The notes: a model not told the origin generated them from the letters alone. A stretch of 64,000 bases of DNA from DASQHW01 sp963837155 (GCA_963837155.1 CAWIMB010000002.1:3534001-3598000), one strand, 5' to 3'; counted from the first letter of the stretch, positions 16,621-25,633 are shown. A program made the numbers and translations.

Positions 16621-16863
16621 ATGACAACGCCGAAGAAGAAGATGACACGCAAGCAGGAACGCGACTTCTACTCGAAGCCCGAGAATCAGACACCGCAGGG
16701 ACCGGCGCGCCGTCGCAAATCGAAGCTCACCGAGATGGTCCCGGTCCGATTCGAAGCCGACGTCCTCGACGAAGTGCGCAAGCGCGCTGACGCCGATGAC
16801 CGTTCCGTTTCGGCCTGGATCCGGCGCGCAGTCGACCAGGCGCTACGCCGGACCGCGAGCTGA
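16621..16863 (+). CDS. Ribbon-helix-helix (CopG-like) protein
   Basis: ATG 16621 lies 20 bases after the GNAT stop, with GGAGAG upstream. The 80-residue protein has a very basic N-terminus (TTPKKKMTRKQERDFY) and a C-terminal ribbon-helix-helix: the beta strand EMVPVRFEADVL followed by DEVRKRADADDRSVSAWIRRAVDQAL. Such proteins bind DNA as dimers and often act as antitoxins or plasmid-copy regulators. Here the GNAT gene directly upstream could be the partner, since GNAT toxins with RHH antitoxins are a known type II arrangement. However, the usual order is antitoxin first and this GNAT looks like an ordinary enzyme, so the pairing is only a possibility. Confidence 0.7.
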   Translation: MTTPKKKMTRKQERDFYSKPENQTPQGPARRRKSKLTEMVPVRFEADVLDEVRKRADADDRSVSAWIRRAVDQALRRTAS

Positions 16864-16866
16864 GCG

Positions 16867-16925
16867 AGTCGCTCGGCTACGCAACGGTCGCGGTGCAGAT
16901 GAACAAGCGCCTCGCGCGGGACTGA
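16867..16925 (+). repeat. Direct repeat copy 2: orphan GNAT C-terminal tail
   Basis: A second copy of the GNAT C-terminal coding sequence, 53 of 59 identical with no gaps, follows the RHH gene by four bases and even keeps a TGA stop. It looks like the remnant of a GNAT gene copy after recombination, or of a tandem GNAT-RHH duplication that was later deleted. Confidence 0.85.
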
Positions 16926-16965
16926 CCGCCCGGTCATGGCTGCAACGCGGAATCCGCTACCTCAG

Positions 16966-17847
16966 TCATGGCAGGGAACGGGCTCGCGCATCGTCGGATC
17001 CGGGAGTCGATGACTCGCCCTCGTCGTCGCGGGGCTGCGTCCACACCTCCTTGAGGAATGTTGCGATGACGTCCGTGAGCCGGCGGGGCCGCACGCGCAA
17101 CTCGCCCGGCGACCGGGCCCGCACCAGCTGCGCGTGAGGCAGACGGGCCGCGAGCCTGACGGCGTCATCGAACGGGTGGATGAGGTCGTTGCGATGGGCA
17201 AGCACGAGCGTGGGCACGCCGATCCGCGCCCGCGCCTCTTGGGTCGGCGCGACCGGGCCGACAAGGACGCCGTGCAGGATTGCCGCCATGATCTCCGGAC
17301 GCAGCGCGGCCGCGTGGAGCAGACCGTTGAGCGGCTCAATGGGCGTCTCCGGGAGCAACCGCACGAGCGACGAGAGCCATCCGGCCGGCCGGCGCGCGTA
17401 GTGCAGGAGCAGCAGCAGTGGCGCGAAGAGCAGCGCCGCCGAAGGCACGGCCCACTCGAGCACCGGCATCTCGAGCACCAGTCCGCGGACGCGACCGGAC
17501 TGCCGGCTCGCCGCGAACAGACTCACGTTGGCGCCGAGCGACACGCCGCCCAAGACCGCCTCGTCGACACCGAGCGCGTCGAGCAGCGCAAATACCTGAT
17601 CGGCGTAGGTGTCGATGCGGTAGGCCGACGCATGGTCGGGCTTGTCGCTGCGACCGTGCCCGAGCAGATCGAGCAGCACCACCCGATTGCCGGCGGCGGC
17701 AAGGGCTCGCGCGATGCCGCGATTGATTTCCGAGTCGACCAGCAAGGCATGCATGTAGACGACCAAGCGGTCGCCCTCGCCGTAGTCGTCGTAGACCAAT
17801 CGGTTGCCCTGATACATGAACGACGAAGTGCGGTATGCAACGGTCAT
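16966..17847 (-). CDS. Alpha/beta hydrolase
   Basis: The 293-residue protein from ATG 17847 has the alpha/beta hydrolase order: a strand pair RLVYDDYGEGDRLVVYMHALLVDS, the loop VVLLDLLGHGRSDKP, then the nucleophile elbow GGVSLGANVSL (G-x-S-x-G with Ser about residue 102), LVLEMPVLEW, and PTLVLAHRNDLIHPFDDA with the acid Asp. The expected catalytic His near the C-terminus is not obvious, because SPGELRVRPRRLTDVIATFL lacks the usual His; either the last part has an uncorrected base error or the protein is inactive. The substrate is unknown. The gene stands alone. Confidence 0.8.
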   Translation of the reverse strand: MTVAYRTSSFMYQGNRLVYDDYGEGDRLVVYMHALLVDSEINRGIARALAAAGNRVVLLDLLGHGRSDKPDHASAYRIDTYADQVFALLDALGVDEAVLGGVSLGANVSLFAASRQSGRVRGLVLEMPVLEWAVPSAALLFAPLLLLLHYARRPAGWLSSLVRLLPETPIEPLNGLLHAAALRPEIMAAILHGVLVGPVAPTQEARARIGVPTLVLAHRNDLIHPFDDAVRLAARLPHAQLVRARSPGELRVRPRRLTDVIATFLKEVWTQPRDDEGESSTPGSDDARARSLP

Positions 17848-18067
17848 CGCCCGCCCTCCGGAGATCGCGGGTTTCGGTCAACTGCCCGCATTCTCCATCC
17901 ACGCACACGCGCGGCCCACGGCCAGAAGTCCCTCCCTGTCGACCATGCTGCGGAGTGAACCTGCCGAAAGCCTCTGTTTCGGCTCAGTCAACCCGCTCAG
18001 CGTGGATGTCGTCGAGAACGTGCGCATGCGAGACGCTGCGCATCTGAAGCGAGAAGAGAGGATCATC

Positions 18068-18358
18068 ATGACCGCCACCCAACAAGGCACGCGCGACGAC
18101 GGTGCCAATCGCATCATCGAGTCGGTTCAGGACGCTGAGCAATCGGCGCTCGAGGCCGTGCGGAAGTTCATCGATGCCGTCGACGGGGTTTTCCCCGATG
18201 TGAGCGAGGACGGCCCGCGCCGGAAGATCATCGATTCGGCGTTCAAGATGACGGAACAACTTGTCGGCGCGTCCAACCAACTCGCGCAGAAATTCATGAA
18301 GGTGGCTGGGGACGCGTTGGGCGAGTTGGAGAGGAGCACCACAGCGTCCAAGAAGTAG
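18068..18358 (+). CDS. Small helical protein, function unknown
   Basis: ATG 18068 (MTATQQGTRDDGANRIIESV) with AGAGAGGA upstream encodes 96 residues. The protein is entirely hydrophilic and helical: IIESVQDAEQSALEAVRKFIDAVDGVFPD, then KIIDSAFKMTEQLVGASNQLAQKFMKVAGDALGELE. The pattern resembles phasin-like or stress-associated amphipathic helical proteins of actinobacteria. It has no signal peptide. It is convergent with the toxin-antitoxin pair. The phasin comparison is only a pattern impression. Confidence 0.6.
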   Translation: MTATQQGTRDDGANRIIESVQDAEQSALEAVRKFIDAVDGVFPDVSEDGPRRKIIDSAFKMTEQLVGASNQLAQKFMKVAGDALGELERSTTASKK

Positions 18359-18429
18359 TGAGCTGCCCCATTGCGGTGAAGAAGCGAGTTCTACGGACTC
18401 ACGCGAATCGGAGCCGTCGTTCGACCGAT

Positions 18430-18706
18430 TCACCGGGGTCGGTAGATCTTGCTCCGGTGATCGATGGCGATGACCGTCACGACGCGAGCTCGTGTGTCGA
18501 TCGTGTACACGATCCGATAGTCACCACGGTTCGCACTGTGCATGCCTTCCAGCTCGAAACGAAGTGCATGGCCGACGCGCCGCGGGTTTTCGGCAAGGGC
18601 GCCGTACACGAAATTCGACGACAGCTGTCGCGATCTTCTCAGGCAGTCGTGAGAGCGCTCGCAATGCAGTCGGCGACCACTCGACCGCGTGCGGCCTCGC
18701 GGTCAC
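18430..18706 (-). CDS. RelE/ParE-family toxin, frameshifted
   Basis: The N-terminus (TARPHAVEWSPTALRALSRLPEKIATAVVEF) and, after a frame change near 18605, the C-terminal part (YGALAENPRRVGHALRFELEGMHSANRGDYRIVYTID, then VVTVIAIDHRSKIY) form a complete RelE fold of about 91 residues. The basic residues of RGDYRIVY and HRSKIY are the family's expected ribosome-dependent mRNA-cleavage positions. The start overlaps the antitoxin stop by four bases (ATGA), so the two are translationally coupled. If the frame break is real, the toxin is dead; the intact C-terminal sequence favours a base error. Confidence 0.8.
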
Positions 18707-18987
18707 GAACGCTTGATCCGGCCGAGCGCCTCGTCCCGCGTCAGGCGGACACTCTTGCCCGCTCGCGCTTCACGCGCAGACTGCTTGACGTCCCGCATGA
18801 GCGAAGAATCACTGAGGATCGCCAACGTCTCTTCGAGTGACTCGAGATCCTCAATACTCAGCATTACCGCCGCGGGACGGCCGTGCTTGGTGATCACGAC
18901 ACGTCCGTGTTCGCGTTCCAGGCGTTCGACCACCTCCGAGAGGCGGTTCTTCACATCGGCGAGCGAAAGATGGTCAGCAGCAGACAT
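18703..18987 (-). CDS. Phd/YefM-family antitoxin
   Basis: The 94-residue protein (MSAADHLSLADVKNRLSEVVERLEREHGRVVITKHGRPAAVMLS) is a typical Phd/YefM antitoxin: a DNA-binding N-terminal domain with VVITKHGRPAAVML, then a toxin-wrapping helix region (DLESLEETLAILSDSSLMRDVKQS). It represses its own promoter in known systems. The coding sequence starts directly at, or next to, the transcription start, as the promoter at 18986-19010 shows. Confidence 0.9.
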   Translation of the reverse strand: MSAADHLSLADVKNRLSEVVERLEREHGRVVITKHGRPAAVMLSIEDLESLEETLAILSDSSLMRDVKQSAREARAGKSVRLTRDEALGRIKRS

Positions 18988-19010
18988 AGCTAGAAGTATA
19001 GCTAGAATAA
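18986..19010 (-). promoter_or_regulatory. Toxin-antitoxin promoter/operator with tandem 10-bp repeats; probably leaderless
   Basis: ATAGCTAGAA occurs twice (18986-18995 and 18998-19007), each with the palindromic core TAGCTA. On the minus strand the sequence TATACT (19000-18995) is a near-perfect -10 box only seven bases from the antitoxin ATG, so transcription should begin at or within a base of the start codon. The two repeats flank and overlap this -10 box and the start codon, which is what an autorepression operator for a Phd-type dimer would look like. This is an AT-rich island in a GC-rich region. Confidence 0.65.
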
Positions 19011-19041
19011 GAGACCGACCCGGACCGGGTCGCCTCTCGCA

Positions 19042-20364
19042 TCAAGCCGAGCGGGGGGCGAGTTCGTCCCGGACGGAGAGGTCGGCGAGGTCACCGAAGA
19101 CCGTGCCCGCGAACCAGCCCTCGCTGTCGGTTGCACTCGGCGCGAACGAATGTGCCTCGGGGAACGCGGCCTCTGCCGCCGCGGTGGTCGCGTCGGAACG
19201 GGCCGAGAGGAGCGGCACCAGCGCGTGTCCCGCGTCGGCACTCGCGGCCTCGACGGTCGCGTCGACGGTCGCCTGGAGCCGGTCGCCGATCCGGACCGCG
19301 AAGGCGACGAGAAACGAACGGCGGAACCGCGTCGTTCGGCTCCTTCCCCACCGGTCCTGCTTCGACCCTTCGCGGCGCAATGCGGCGACAGCTTGCACGA
19401 GCAATGACGTGAAGAGCTCCTCCACCGCGTCGAGCTCGTCGGCGAACCCGAACACCGTCGTGAAGCCCATGTTCTTGGACCACACCGCCCGGCAGCCGTT
19501 GGCGTCGGCAACATTCGTGAGGAGCACGGCCTTGGCGTCGGCGTAAGGGTCGTCCACAGAGATCCGCCGACCGGCCGGCGCGTCGCTCTGGTCCCGGCTC
19601 CCGGCGTCGAGCAGGGCCCGATCGATGCGGTGCTGCGCCATCAGCGCCTGCGCCTTCGCGGTACATGCGTCGGCTTCGGCGTCGAAGGTCGTCGATTCCG
19701 CCTTCGCGAGCAACGCCCGCACCTTGTCGAGGAGGCCGTCCGGGAGCGATCCCCGCGCCACGGTCGGCCCGTCGCGCCACGCGTGAGGTGGATCGTCGAG
19801 GAGCGGAAGAACGGGAAGATGGACGAGCACGTTCATCAGCCGTACCGCGACGCGCAGCGCTTCGGGGCGGGAGCCGCTCGATTGGAGGAGATAGGGACGG
19901 TCAGGCTCCCAGCTGCGCGTGGCCTTGATGCGTTCGAGCTGCGCCATCCACGAAGGGGCAACCCGGGACCCGAGCTGCGCGTAACTTGCCGCTTCCGACG
20001 CGATGACCCAGCGCACGAGCACGGACTCTGCGTTGCCGACCTTGCGCTCGACCGCGCGCACGAGGTCGGCGGGCTGCCACCCCCGACTCCAGACGAACGC
20101 AACCTGGCGTTCGAGCGTGCCGGCAATTTGGGGCACGAACTCGCGCTCGGGCACAGCCGCGAGGACATTGATGAGCCGAGCCACCGTCTCGTCATCACGG
20201 GCGTGCAGAGCGTCCTCCGCGGCCATGAACAGTTCACCGGGCGCCACGACCGTTGGCTCGGCCCCCACCGGCGCATCGTTGCCGTCCGCGCCGGGGCGAG
20301 CACCGGACACCCGCGGCCGCTTGCGAACCTTGGCGGCACGGCGCTGACGGTTGTTCTTTCCCAT
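19042..20364 (-). CDS. DUF2786 domain protein
   Basis: ATG 20364 (MGKNNRQRRAAKVRKRPRVS) begins a 440-residue protein with a very basic N-terminus. Its centre carries the DUF2786 signature: LDKVRALLAKAESTTFDAEADACTAKAQALMAQHRID. A C-terminal part of about 180 residues (DDPYADAKAVLLTNVADANGCRAVWSKNMGF, then LFTSLLVQAVAALRRE and RRSFLVAFAVRIGDRL) is the usual partner of this domain. Some DUF2786 proteins occur in phage and mobile DNA, but the biochemical function is unknown. The frame is intact. The hairpin at 20379-20401 lies just upstream. Confidence 0.85.
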   Translation of the reverse strand: MGKNNRQRRAAKVRKRPRVSGARPGADGNDAPVGAEPTVVAPGELFMAAEDALHARDDETVARLINVLAAVPEREFVPQIAGTLERQVAFVWSRGWQPADLVRAVERKVGNAESVLVRWVIASEAASYAQLGSRVAPSWMAQLERIKATRSWEPDRPYLLQSSGSRPEALRVAVRLMNVLVHLPVLPLLDDPPHAWRDGPTVARGSLPDGLLDKVRALLAKAESTTFDAEADACTAKAQALMAQHRIDRALLDAGSRDQSDAPAGRRISVDDPYADAKAVLLTNVADANGCRAVWSKNMGFTTVFGFADELDAVEELFTSLLVQAVAALRREGSKQDRWGRSRTTRFRRSFLVAFAVRIGDRLQATVDATVEAASADAGHALVPLLSARSDATTAAAEAAFPEAHSFAPSATDSEGWFAGTVFGDLADLSVRDELAPRSA

Positions 20365-20378
20365 CAGCGCTGTTCTAG

Positions 20379-20401
20379 CCGGAAGGTGAGACACCTTCCG
20401 G
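20379..20401. terminator. 10-bp hairpin, probable terminator of the RDD gene
   Basis: CCGGAAGGTG (20379-20388) pairs perfectly with 20392-20401 around an AGA loop. It follows the RDD gene stop (20437, minus strand) and precedes the DUF2786 start at 20364. Confidence 0.65.
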
Positions 20402-20436
20402 GAACTTCACGCCGCGGTGCATGCGACGCACCGAGT

Positions 20437-20892
20437 TCAGCGGTTCGTCGCCCAGGCGTCGGCCGGGTCGGTCACGACGTAGGTGCTCGAGACCTTGTCC
20501 CAGATGTTCTGGCCGCGCTTGTCCCAGAATGGCATGAACAAGATGATCCCCAGCGTGAACGTGATCGCGAACCACGCAACGAAGCCTGCGACCAGTCCTC
20601 GCATGAAGAACATCTTGCCGAAGCCCACGGGCTGCATCGTGTCGGCGCCGATCACGCGCAACTTCAAGAGCTTCTTCGCCGGGGTCTGACCCGTCGATGC
20701 CGTCATCGCTGCCCAGATCATCCAGCCAATGCCGAGGGTCACGGTGATGAGCAGGCCTTCGAGCAGATACGAGCCCACGCGCAGCCCCGGACCCGCCACC
20801 GCGACACCGCCGGGAAGACCAGCGCCAGGCGCGGCTGTGTTCGGCGGAGGGGGAAGCGTTGCGGTCGTGCCCTGAGGGTTGAGGTTCGCCAT
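20437..20892 (-). CDS. RDD family membrane protein
   Basis: ATG 20892 (MANLNPQGTTATLPPPP) gives 151 residues. A Pro-rich cytoplasmic tail of about 35 residues leads into the RDD-type membrane domain: GSYLLEGLLITVTLGIGWMIWAAM, then STGQTPAKKLLKLRVIGAD, which matches the conserved GQTPGKKLLGLRVV segment of the family, followed by two more membrane helices (RGLVAGFVAWFAITFTLGIILFM). The end WDKRGQNIWDKVSSTYVV is also family-typical. RDD proteins have been linked to ion exchange or stress, but the role here is unknown. Confidence 0.85.
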   Translation of the reverse strand: MANLNPQGTTATLPPPPNTAAPGAGLPGGVAVAGPGLRVGSYLLEGLLITVTLGIGWMIWAAMTASTGQTPAKKLLKLRVIGADTMQPVGFGKMFFMRGLVAGFVAWFAITFTLGIILFMPFWDKRGQNIWDKVSSTYVVTDPADAWATNR

Positions 20893-21054
20893 GCCACCCC
20901 CTCGGTCGTGCCGCGGCGCAGCTGAAGGGTCCGGCGGGACCTCAGGACCACAGCGGGCGTTCGTCGAACCTGCCGTCCACTCTCCCCTTGGCGCATACAC
21001 GTATCCGGCGGCATGATTGCGCCGCGCACGCCCGCGCGACGGGAGGTCGGTCCG

Positions 21055-21534
21055 ATGGACGTTGCGATCGCCGTGAACGGAGTGCCGCGTCGAAATGACG
21101 TCGAGCCCCGTCTGCTGCTCGTGCATTACCTGCGCGATGTGCTCGGGCTCACCGGCACCAACATCGGCTGCGACACCTCCGCATGCGGTGCGTGCACGGT
21201 GCTCATCGACGGCGAGTCGGTGAAGTCGTGCACCGTGCTCGCGGTGCAGGCCGACGGCGCCGACATCACCACGATCGAGGGCCTCGCCACCGACGGCGAG
21301 CTGCATCCGATCCAGCGGGCGTTCATGGAGAACCATGCGTTGCAGTGCGGCTTCTGCACGCCGGGCATGGTGATGGCGACGGTGTCGCTGCTCGACGAAC
21401 ACCCGGCGCCGAGCGAGACCGACGTGCGCCTGGGTCTCGAAGGGAACCTCTGTCGCTGCACCGGCTACCAGAACATCGTGAAGGCAGTGCTCGCCGCCGC
21501 GGACGCCCGCACGACCGCGGGGGTGGCGCGATGA
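21055..21534 (+). CDS. coxS: Molybdenum hydroxylase 2Fe-2S subunit (CoxS-like)
   Basis: The 159-residue protein has both iron-sulfur clusters of the family: the plant-type site CDTSACGACTVLIDG with a later Cys in SVKSCTVLAVQ, and the helical site LQCGFCTPGMVM with GNLCRCTGYQNI. It passes electrons from the molybdenum site of the large subunit to FAD. The stop overlaps the large-subunit start (ATGA at 21531), showing translational coupling. The gene order S-L-M matches other actinobacterial form II operons. Reading frame and motifs are intact. Confidence 0.9.
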   Translation: MDVAIAVNGVPRRNDVEPRLLLVHYLRDVLGLTGTNIGCDTSACGACTVLIDGESVKSCTVLAVQADGADITTIEGLATDGELHPIQRAFMENHALQCGFCTPGMVMATVSLLDEHPAPSETDVRLGLEGNLCRCTGYQNIVKAVLAAADARTTAGVAR

Positions 21535-23893
21535 GCGCGGTCATGGGCAGCCGAATGTTGCGCAAGGAAGACCCGCCGCTCCTCACCGGCGAAGCGAAGT
21601 ACATCGCCGACCTCAACGTCCCGGGCACGTTGCACCTCGAGATCGTGCGCAGCCCGTACGCGCACGCCCGCATCCGCTCGATCGACACCAAGGCCGCGGC
21701 CGCGATGCCCGGCGTCGTCGCGGTGTTCACCGGCGCCGACCTCGTCGACGACTGGGCCCAACCGATGCCGCTGGCGTGGCCGGTCACCGACGACATCAAG
21801 AACCCCCACCACCGCCCGATCGCGATCGACAAGGCCTGCTACGTCGGCGACGCGGTGGCAGTCGTCGTCGCGAACAGCGCGTACGAAGCGCGCGACGCCG
21901 CCGACGAAGTGGTCGTCGACTACGACCCGCTGCCCGCGGTCATCGAGCTCGAGGATGCGCTCGCCGATCGTGTCGTCATCCACGACGACCTCGGCACGAA
22001 CTCGTCCTACACGTGGGCGTTGGTGCCCGATCCGAAGGCCGTCGACGACGCGTTCGCGAACGCCGCGCACACGGTCAAGGAACGGTACGTGCAGCAGCGG
22101 CTCATTCCGATGGCGATGGAGGGCCGCGGCGTGTGCGTGGTGCCGCAGCCGTTCGCCGAGGAGTACACGATCTACTCGGCGACGCAGATCCCCCACATCC
22201 TCAAGATCATGCTCGCGATCACGATGGGCATGCCCGAGCAGAAGCTGCGCGTCGATCGCGCCCGCGGTCGGGGGCGGGTTCGGCTCGAAGCTCAACGTGT
22301 ACGCCGAGGAGGTCCTCGCGCTCGCGCTGGCGAAGCGGTTGAAGCGACCGGTGCGCTGGATCGAGGACCGCAGCGAGAACAGCCAGGCGACCGTGCAGGG
22401 CCGGGGCCAGATCCAGGACATCGAGCTCGCGGCCGACGCGTCGGGCAAGGTCACCGCGGTGCGCGTGCATCTCCTCGCCGACATGGGCGCGTACCTCCAG
22501 CTCGTGACGCCCGGCATTCCGCTGCTCGGCGCGTTCGTCTACCACGGCTCCTACGACATCCCCGCGTACTCGTTCACGTGCACGGGGGTGTTCACCACCA
22601 AGACGCCGACCGACGCGTACCGCGGCGCGGGCCGTCCCGAGGCGACGTACGCGATCGAACGCGCGATGGATGCGCTCGCGTTGCGGGTCGGTGTCGATCC
22701 CGCCGAGATCCGGCGCCGCAACTTCATCGGCGCCGACAAGTTCCCGTACACGTCGTCGGCCGGCCTCCTCTTCGACAGCGGCAACTACGACGTGGCGCTC
22801 GACCGCGCGCTCGAGATGGTCGGCTACGAGAAGCTGCGCCAGGAACAACGCGACCAACGGGCGGCGGGCGGCACCAAGCATCTCGGCATCGGCCTGTCGT
22901 CGTACGTGGAGATGTGCGGGCTCGCGCCGAGCCGGGTGCTCGCGTCGCTGAAGTACGCGGCCGGCGGTTGGGAATCGGCGAGCGTGCGTGCGCTTCCGAC
23001 CGGGCGCGTGCAAGTGGTGACCGGCTCCGCGCCGCACGGTCAGGGGCACGAGACGTGCTGGTCGATGATCGTCGCCGACCAGCTCGGCGTGAGCGTCGAC
23101 GACATCGACGTGTTGCACTCCGACACCGCGATCGCGCCGAGCGGCATGGACTCCTACGGCTCCCGCTCCGCGTCAGTGGCCGGGACCGCCGTGTACCTCG
23201 CGACCGAAACGCGTGCTGGAGAAGGCGAAGACGATCGCCGCCCACCAGTTCGAAGTCGCGGAGGCCGACCTCGAGTTCGCCGACGGCGCGTTCTCGGTGC
23301 GCGGCACGCCGAGCAAGTCGGTGGCGTTCGGCGCGGTCGCGTTCGAGGCGTTCACCGCGCACGATCTGCCCGACGGGATGGAGCCCGAGCTGTTCGCGTC
23401 GGTGAGCTGGGACCCACCCAACTTCACGTTCCCGTTCGGCACGCACGTCTGTGTGGTCGAGGTCGACGAGGAGACGGGCGAGGTTGCGCTGTTGCGGTAT
23501 GTCGCGGTCGACGACTGCGGCAATCAGATCAACCCGATCATCGTCGAGGGCCAGATCCACGGCGGCGTCGTGCAAGGCATCGCGCAGGCGCTGTTCGAGG
23601 AAGCGGTCTACGACGACGACGGCAACCTGCAGACGACGACGCTCACCGACTACCTCGTGCCGTCCGCGGCCGAGTTCCCGAACTTCGAGCTCGACCACAC
23701 GATCACACCGAGCCCGACGAACCCGATGGGGGTGAAGGGCATCGGCGAAGCGGGCACGATCGCGTCGACGCCCGCGGTGATGAACGCGGTGGTCGACGCG
23801 CTTTCGGTCTTTGGCGTGCGCGACGTGACGATGCCGGCGTCGCCCCAGCACGTCTGGGATGCGATCAACGCCGCCAAGGGGGTGTCGTCGTGA
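21531..23893 (+). CDS. coxL: Form II CODH-like molybdopterin large subunit (CoxL-like), frameshifted
   Basis: ATG 21531 (MSAVMGSRMLRKEDPPLLTG) starts a gene of about 787 codons with frame changes near 22258 and 23207. Landmarks are YAHARIRSIDTKAAAAMPGV, AVGGGFGSKLNVYAEE, and the active-site loop AYRGAGRPEATYAIERAM, the form II type. MDALALRVGVDPAEIRRRNF, a molybdopterin-contacting segment, follows it. Near the C-terminus are the catalytic Glu region GVKGIGEAGTIASTPAVMNAV and GNQINPIIVEGQIHGGVVQG. True CO oxidation needs AYRCSFR, so the substrate is more likely an aldehyde, purine or aromatic. It shares this loop with the solo gene at 8511-10871. Confidence 0.85.
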
Positions 23894-24716
23894 TCCCGGC
23901 GAAGTTCGACTACGTGCGGGCCGGTTCGGTCGACGAAGCGGTGTCGATGCTCGGCGCCCACGGTCCCGAGGCCAAGCTGATCGCCGGCGGGCACTCGTTG
24001 CTGCCGCTGATGAAGATGCGGCTGGCGACTCCTTCGGTGTTGGTGGACGTGGCGCGCGTGCGCGACCTGCAGTACGTGCGCGAGCAGAACGGCAAGGTGG
24101 TGATCGGCGCACTGACAAGGCATCGCGAGCTCGAGACGTCAGAGGTGCTGGCCGCAGCACGTGCCGTTGCTGAAGCACGCCGCGGGCCTCGTCGGCGACA
24201 TCCAGGTTCGGCACCGCGGGACGCTCGGCGGAACGCTGGCGCACGGCGATCCGGCGTCGGATCTGCCGGCGGTTGTGTTGGCGCTGAACGGCACGCTGGT
24301 GGTGCAAGGACCGAAGGGTCGACGCGAGATCGCCGGCGACGGAGTTCTTCACGGACTTCCTGGAGACCGCGTTAGCGCCCGACGAGATGATCGTCGAGAT
24401 CCGCGTCCCGAAGATGAACAGGCGCGGGCTGGTCGTTCCAGAAGTTCCACCGCCGCGCGCAAGACTGGGCGATCGTCGGCTGCGCGGTAGTGCGCGGCGA
24501 GCAGACCGGCGTCGCGCTCATCAACATGGGCCCGACACCGGTGCGCGCACCGGCGTCGAACAGGCGCTGCAACAGGGCGCGTCGGCGGAAGACGCCGCGA
24601 GCCACGCATCCGACGACACCCAGCCGACAACCGACCTCAACGCCAACGCCGACTTCCGCCGCCACCTCGCACGCGTGCTCGTCCGGCGCGCCCTGACCGA
24701 GGCCGGCACCACGTAG
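23890..24716 (+). CDS. coxM: Molybdenum hydroxylase FAD subunit (CoxM-like), frameshifted
   Basis: GTG 23890 overlaps the large-subunit stop by four bases. The protein (about 275 codons) has the FAD-binding VAO fold: FDYVRAGSVDEAVSMLG, the pyrophosphate loop AKLIAGGHSLLPLMKMRL, then QVRHRGTLGGTLAHGDPASDLPAVVLAL with the second FAD motif TLGGTLAHGDPASD, and FFTDFLETALAPDEMIVEI. At least four frame changes (about 24170, 24340, 24435 and 24545) interrupt it. The C-terminal part (NADFRRHLARVLVRRALTEA) matches the family. Base errors rather than decay are likely, since all segments remain conserved. Confidence 0.8.
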
Positions 24717-25250
24717 GTTTGGTAGGTCGACTCTCAGACGTCGAGTTCCGCGAGCGCCGCCTTGAGGCCGTCGTAGTTCGAGTCTTCCGCCATGATCCGC
24801 TCGAGATTCTTACAAGCCATGGTCCGCTTACCCTCCGCTGGGATGGTCGTTTCGTCGCGCGGCGATGTTGTCCCCGATGGTCGCGTACCGCAGCACGACA
24901 TGCGTACGCCAGTGGCGCGTGCTGCCTCCGCGCCCTCAGCGCCTTTTTGCAAGACAGGTTCCAGCCGGCAAGCGATCTGCTTGATTGACACGCCTGCACG
25001 TAGTGCAGCCGATCGATGTCGGATCTGTCTTTCGCATTGATCACTCCCTTCCTCCCCGGCCTCGCCATCGACCGCGGTTCACGGGTCGCCACCGTCAGTG
25101 GTGGTCCTGCAGGAATCGTCGTGGGTTCGGTTGCCGGTCAGTTTCAACCGTCGATAACGCGATCACGGATTCCGCCGAGACGGTTAGCGCACTGTCCGCC
25201 GCCACCTCGCAGCGCCGTTACGATCAGCCGGTGGCCAGAGAGCGTCGGCC
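24717..25250. other. 534-bp junction between hydroxylase operon and defence island
   Basis: No clear gene is present. A 28-residue minus-strand frame (24820 to 24734, MACKNLERIMAEDSNYDGLK...) has GGAGGG upstream and could be a tiny gene, and an in-frame extension to 24991 reads MSIKQIACRLEPVLQKGAEG; I am not sure of either. I see no tRNA, integrase or direct repeat that would mark a site-specific insertion. The sequence is less GC-rich toward 25000-25200, where a promoter for the operon starting at 25251 would be expected. Confidence 0.35.
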
Positions 25251-25630
25251 GTGAGCGGCTGGGCGAAGCTCACGGCGGGCAGTCAGCGAGGGATTGCACA
25301 GGGCGATTGGTTCACCCCTCCGGACGAGGCCGTTCACACGGGCTTCGGCACTTTCTCGCTCAAGCGCGGCGATAGAAAATGCGTGGCTTTGCTCGAAGGA
25401 CCGGGCCCTACCACTCCCGTGTGGGCCCGAAGCTCTGACGTTGAAGGCGACGGGCTACAACATCATGCGCATCCGCAAGAGCGGCCGCATGGGCCATGTC
25501 GCATCAACCTCGTCGGCCGGGTGTGTACGCACGTTCGGTGCACTGTGAAGACGTCGCAGCTCGAGCGCTCCTACAGCTGTTCCGAGCCAGGCGAATCCGT
25601 CCTCTGGGACGCCCTCGATCGGTGGCCTAG
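25251..25630 (+). CDS. First gene of the BREX operon, unknown small protein, frameshifted
   Basis: GTG 25251 (MSGWAKLTAGSQRGIAQGDWFTPPDEAVHTGFGTFSLKRG) starts a protein of about 126 residues. After a frame change near 25425 the sequence ALTLKATGYNIMRIRKSGRMGHV continues in a second frame, and VHCEDVAARALLQLFRARRI in a third. A stop follows at 25628-25630, four bases before the next gene. I recognise no domain. The N-terminal part is hydrophilic with a Gly/Phe-rich middle. Its position at the head of a coupled operon suggests a regulatory or sensing role, but that is inference from context only. Confidence 0.45.
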
Positions 25631-25633
25631 CGA

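Noticed and set aside
16124..16863. Firm annotation of GNAT plus RHH as a toxin-antitoxin pair
   Set aside because: The order is toxin first, the spacing is 20 bases without overlap and the GNAT protein has a long N-terminal extension like ordinary enzymes; kept only as a possibility.
24717..25250. tRNA or attachment site at the left edge of the defence island
   Set aside because: No tRNA-like T-loop or clover-leaf arms, no integrase gene and no repeat shared with the right edge were seen.
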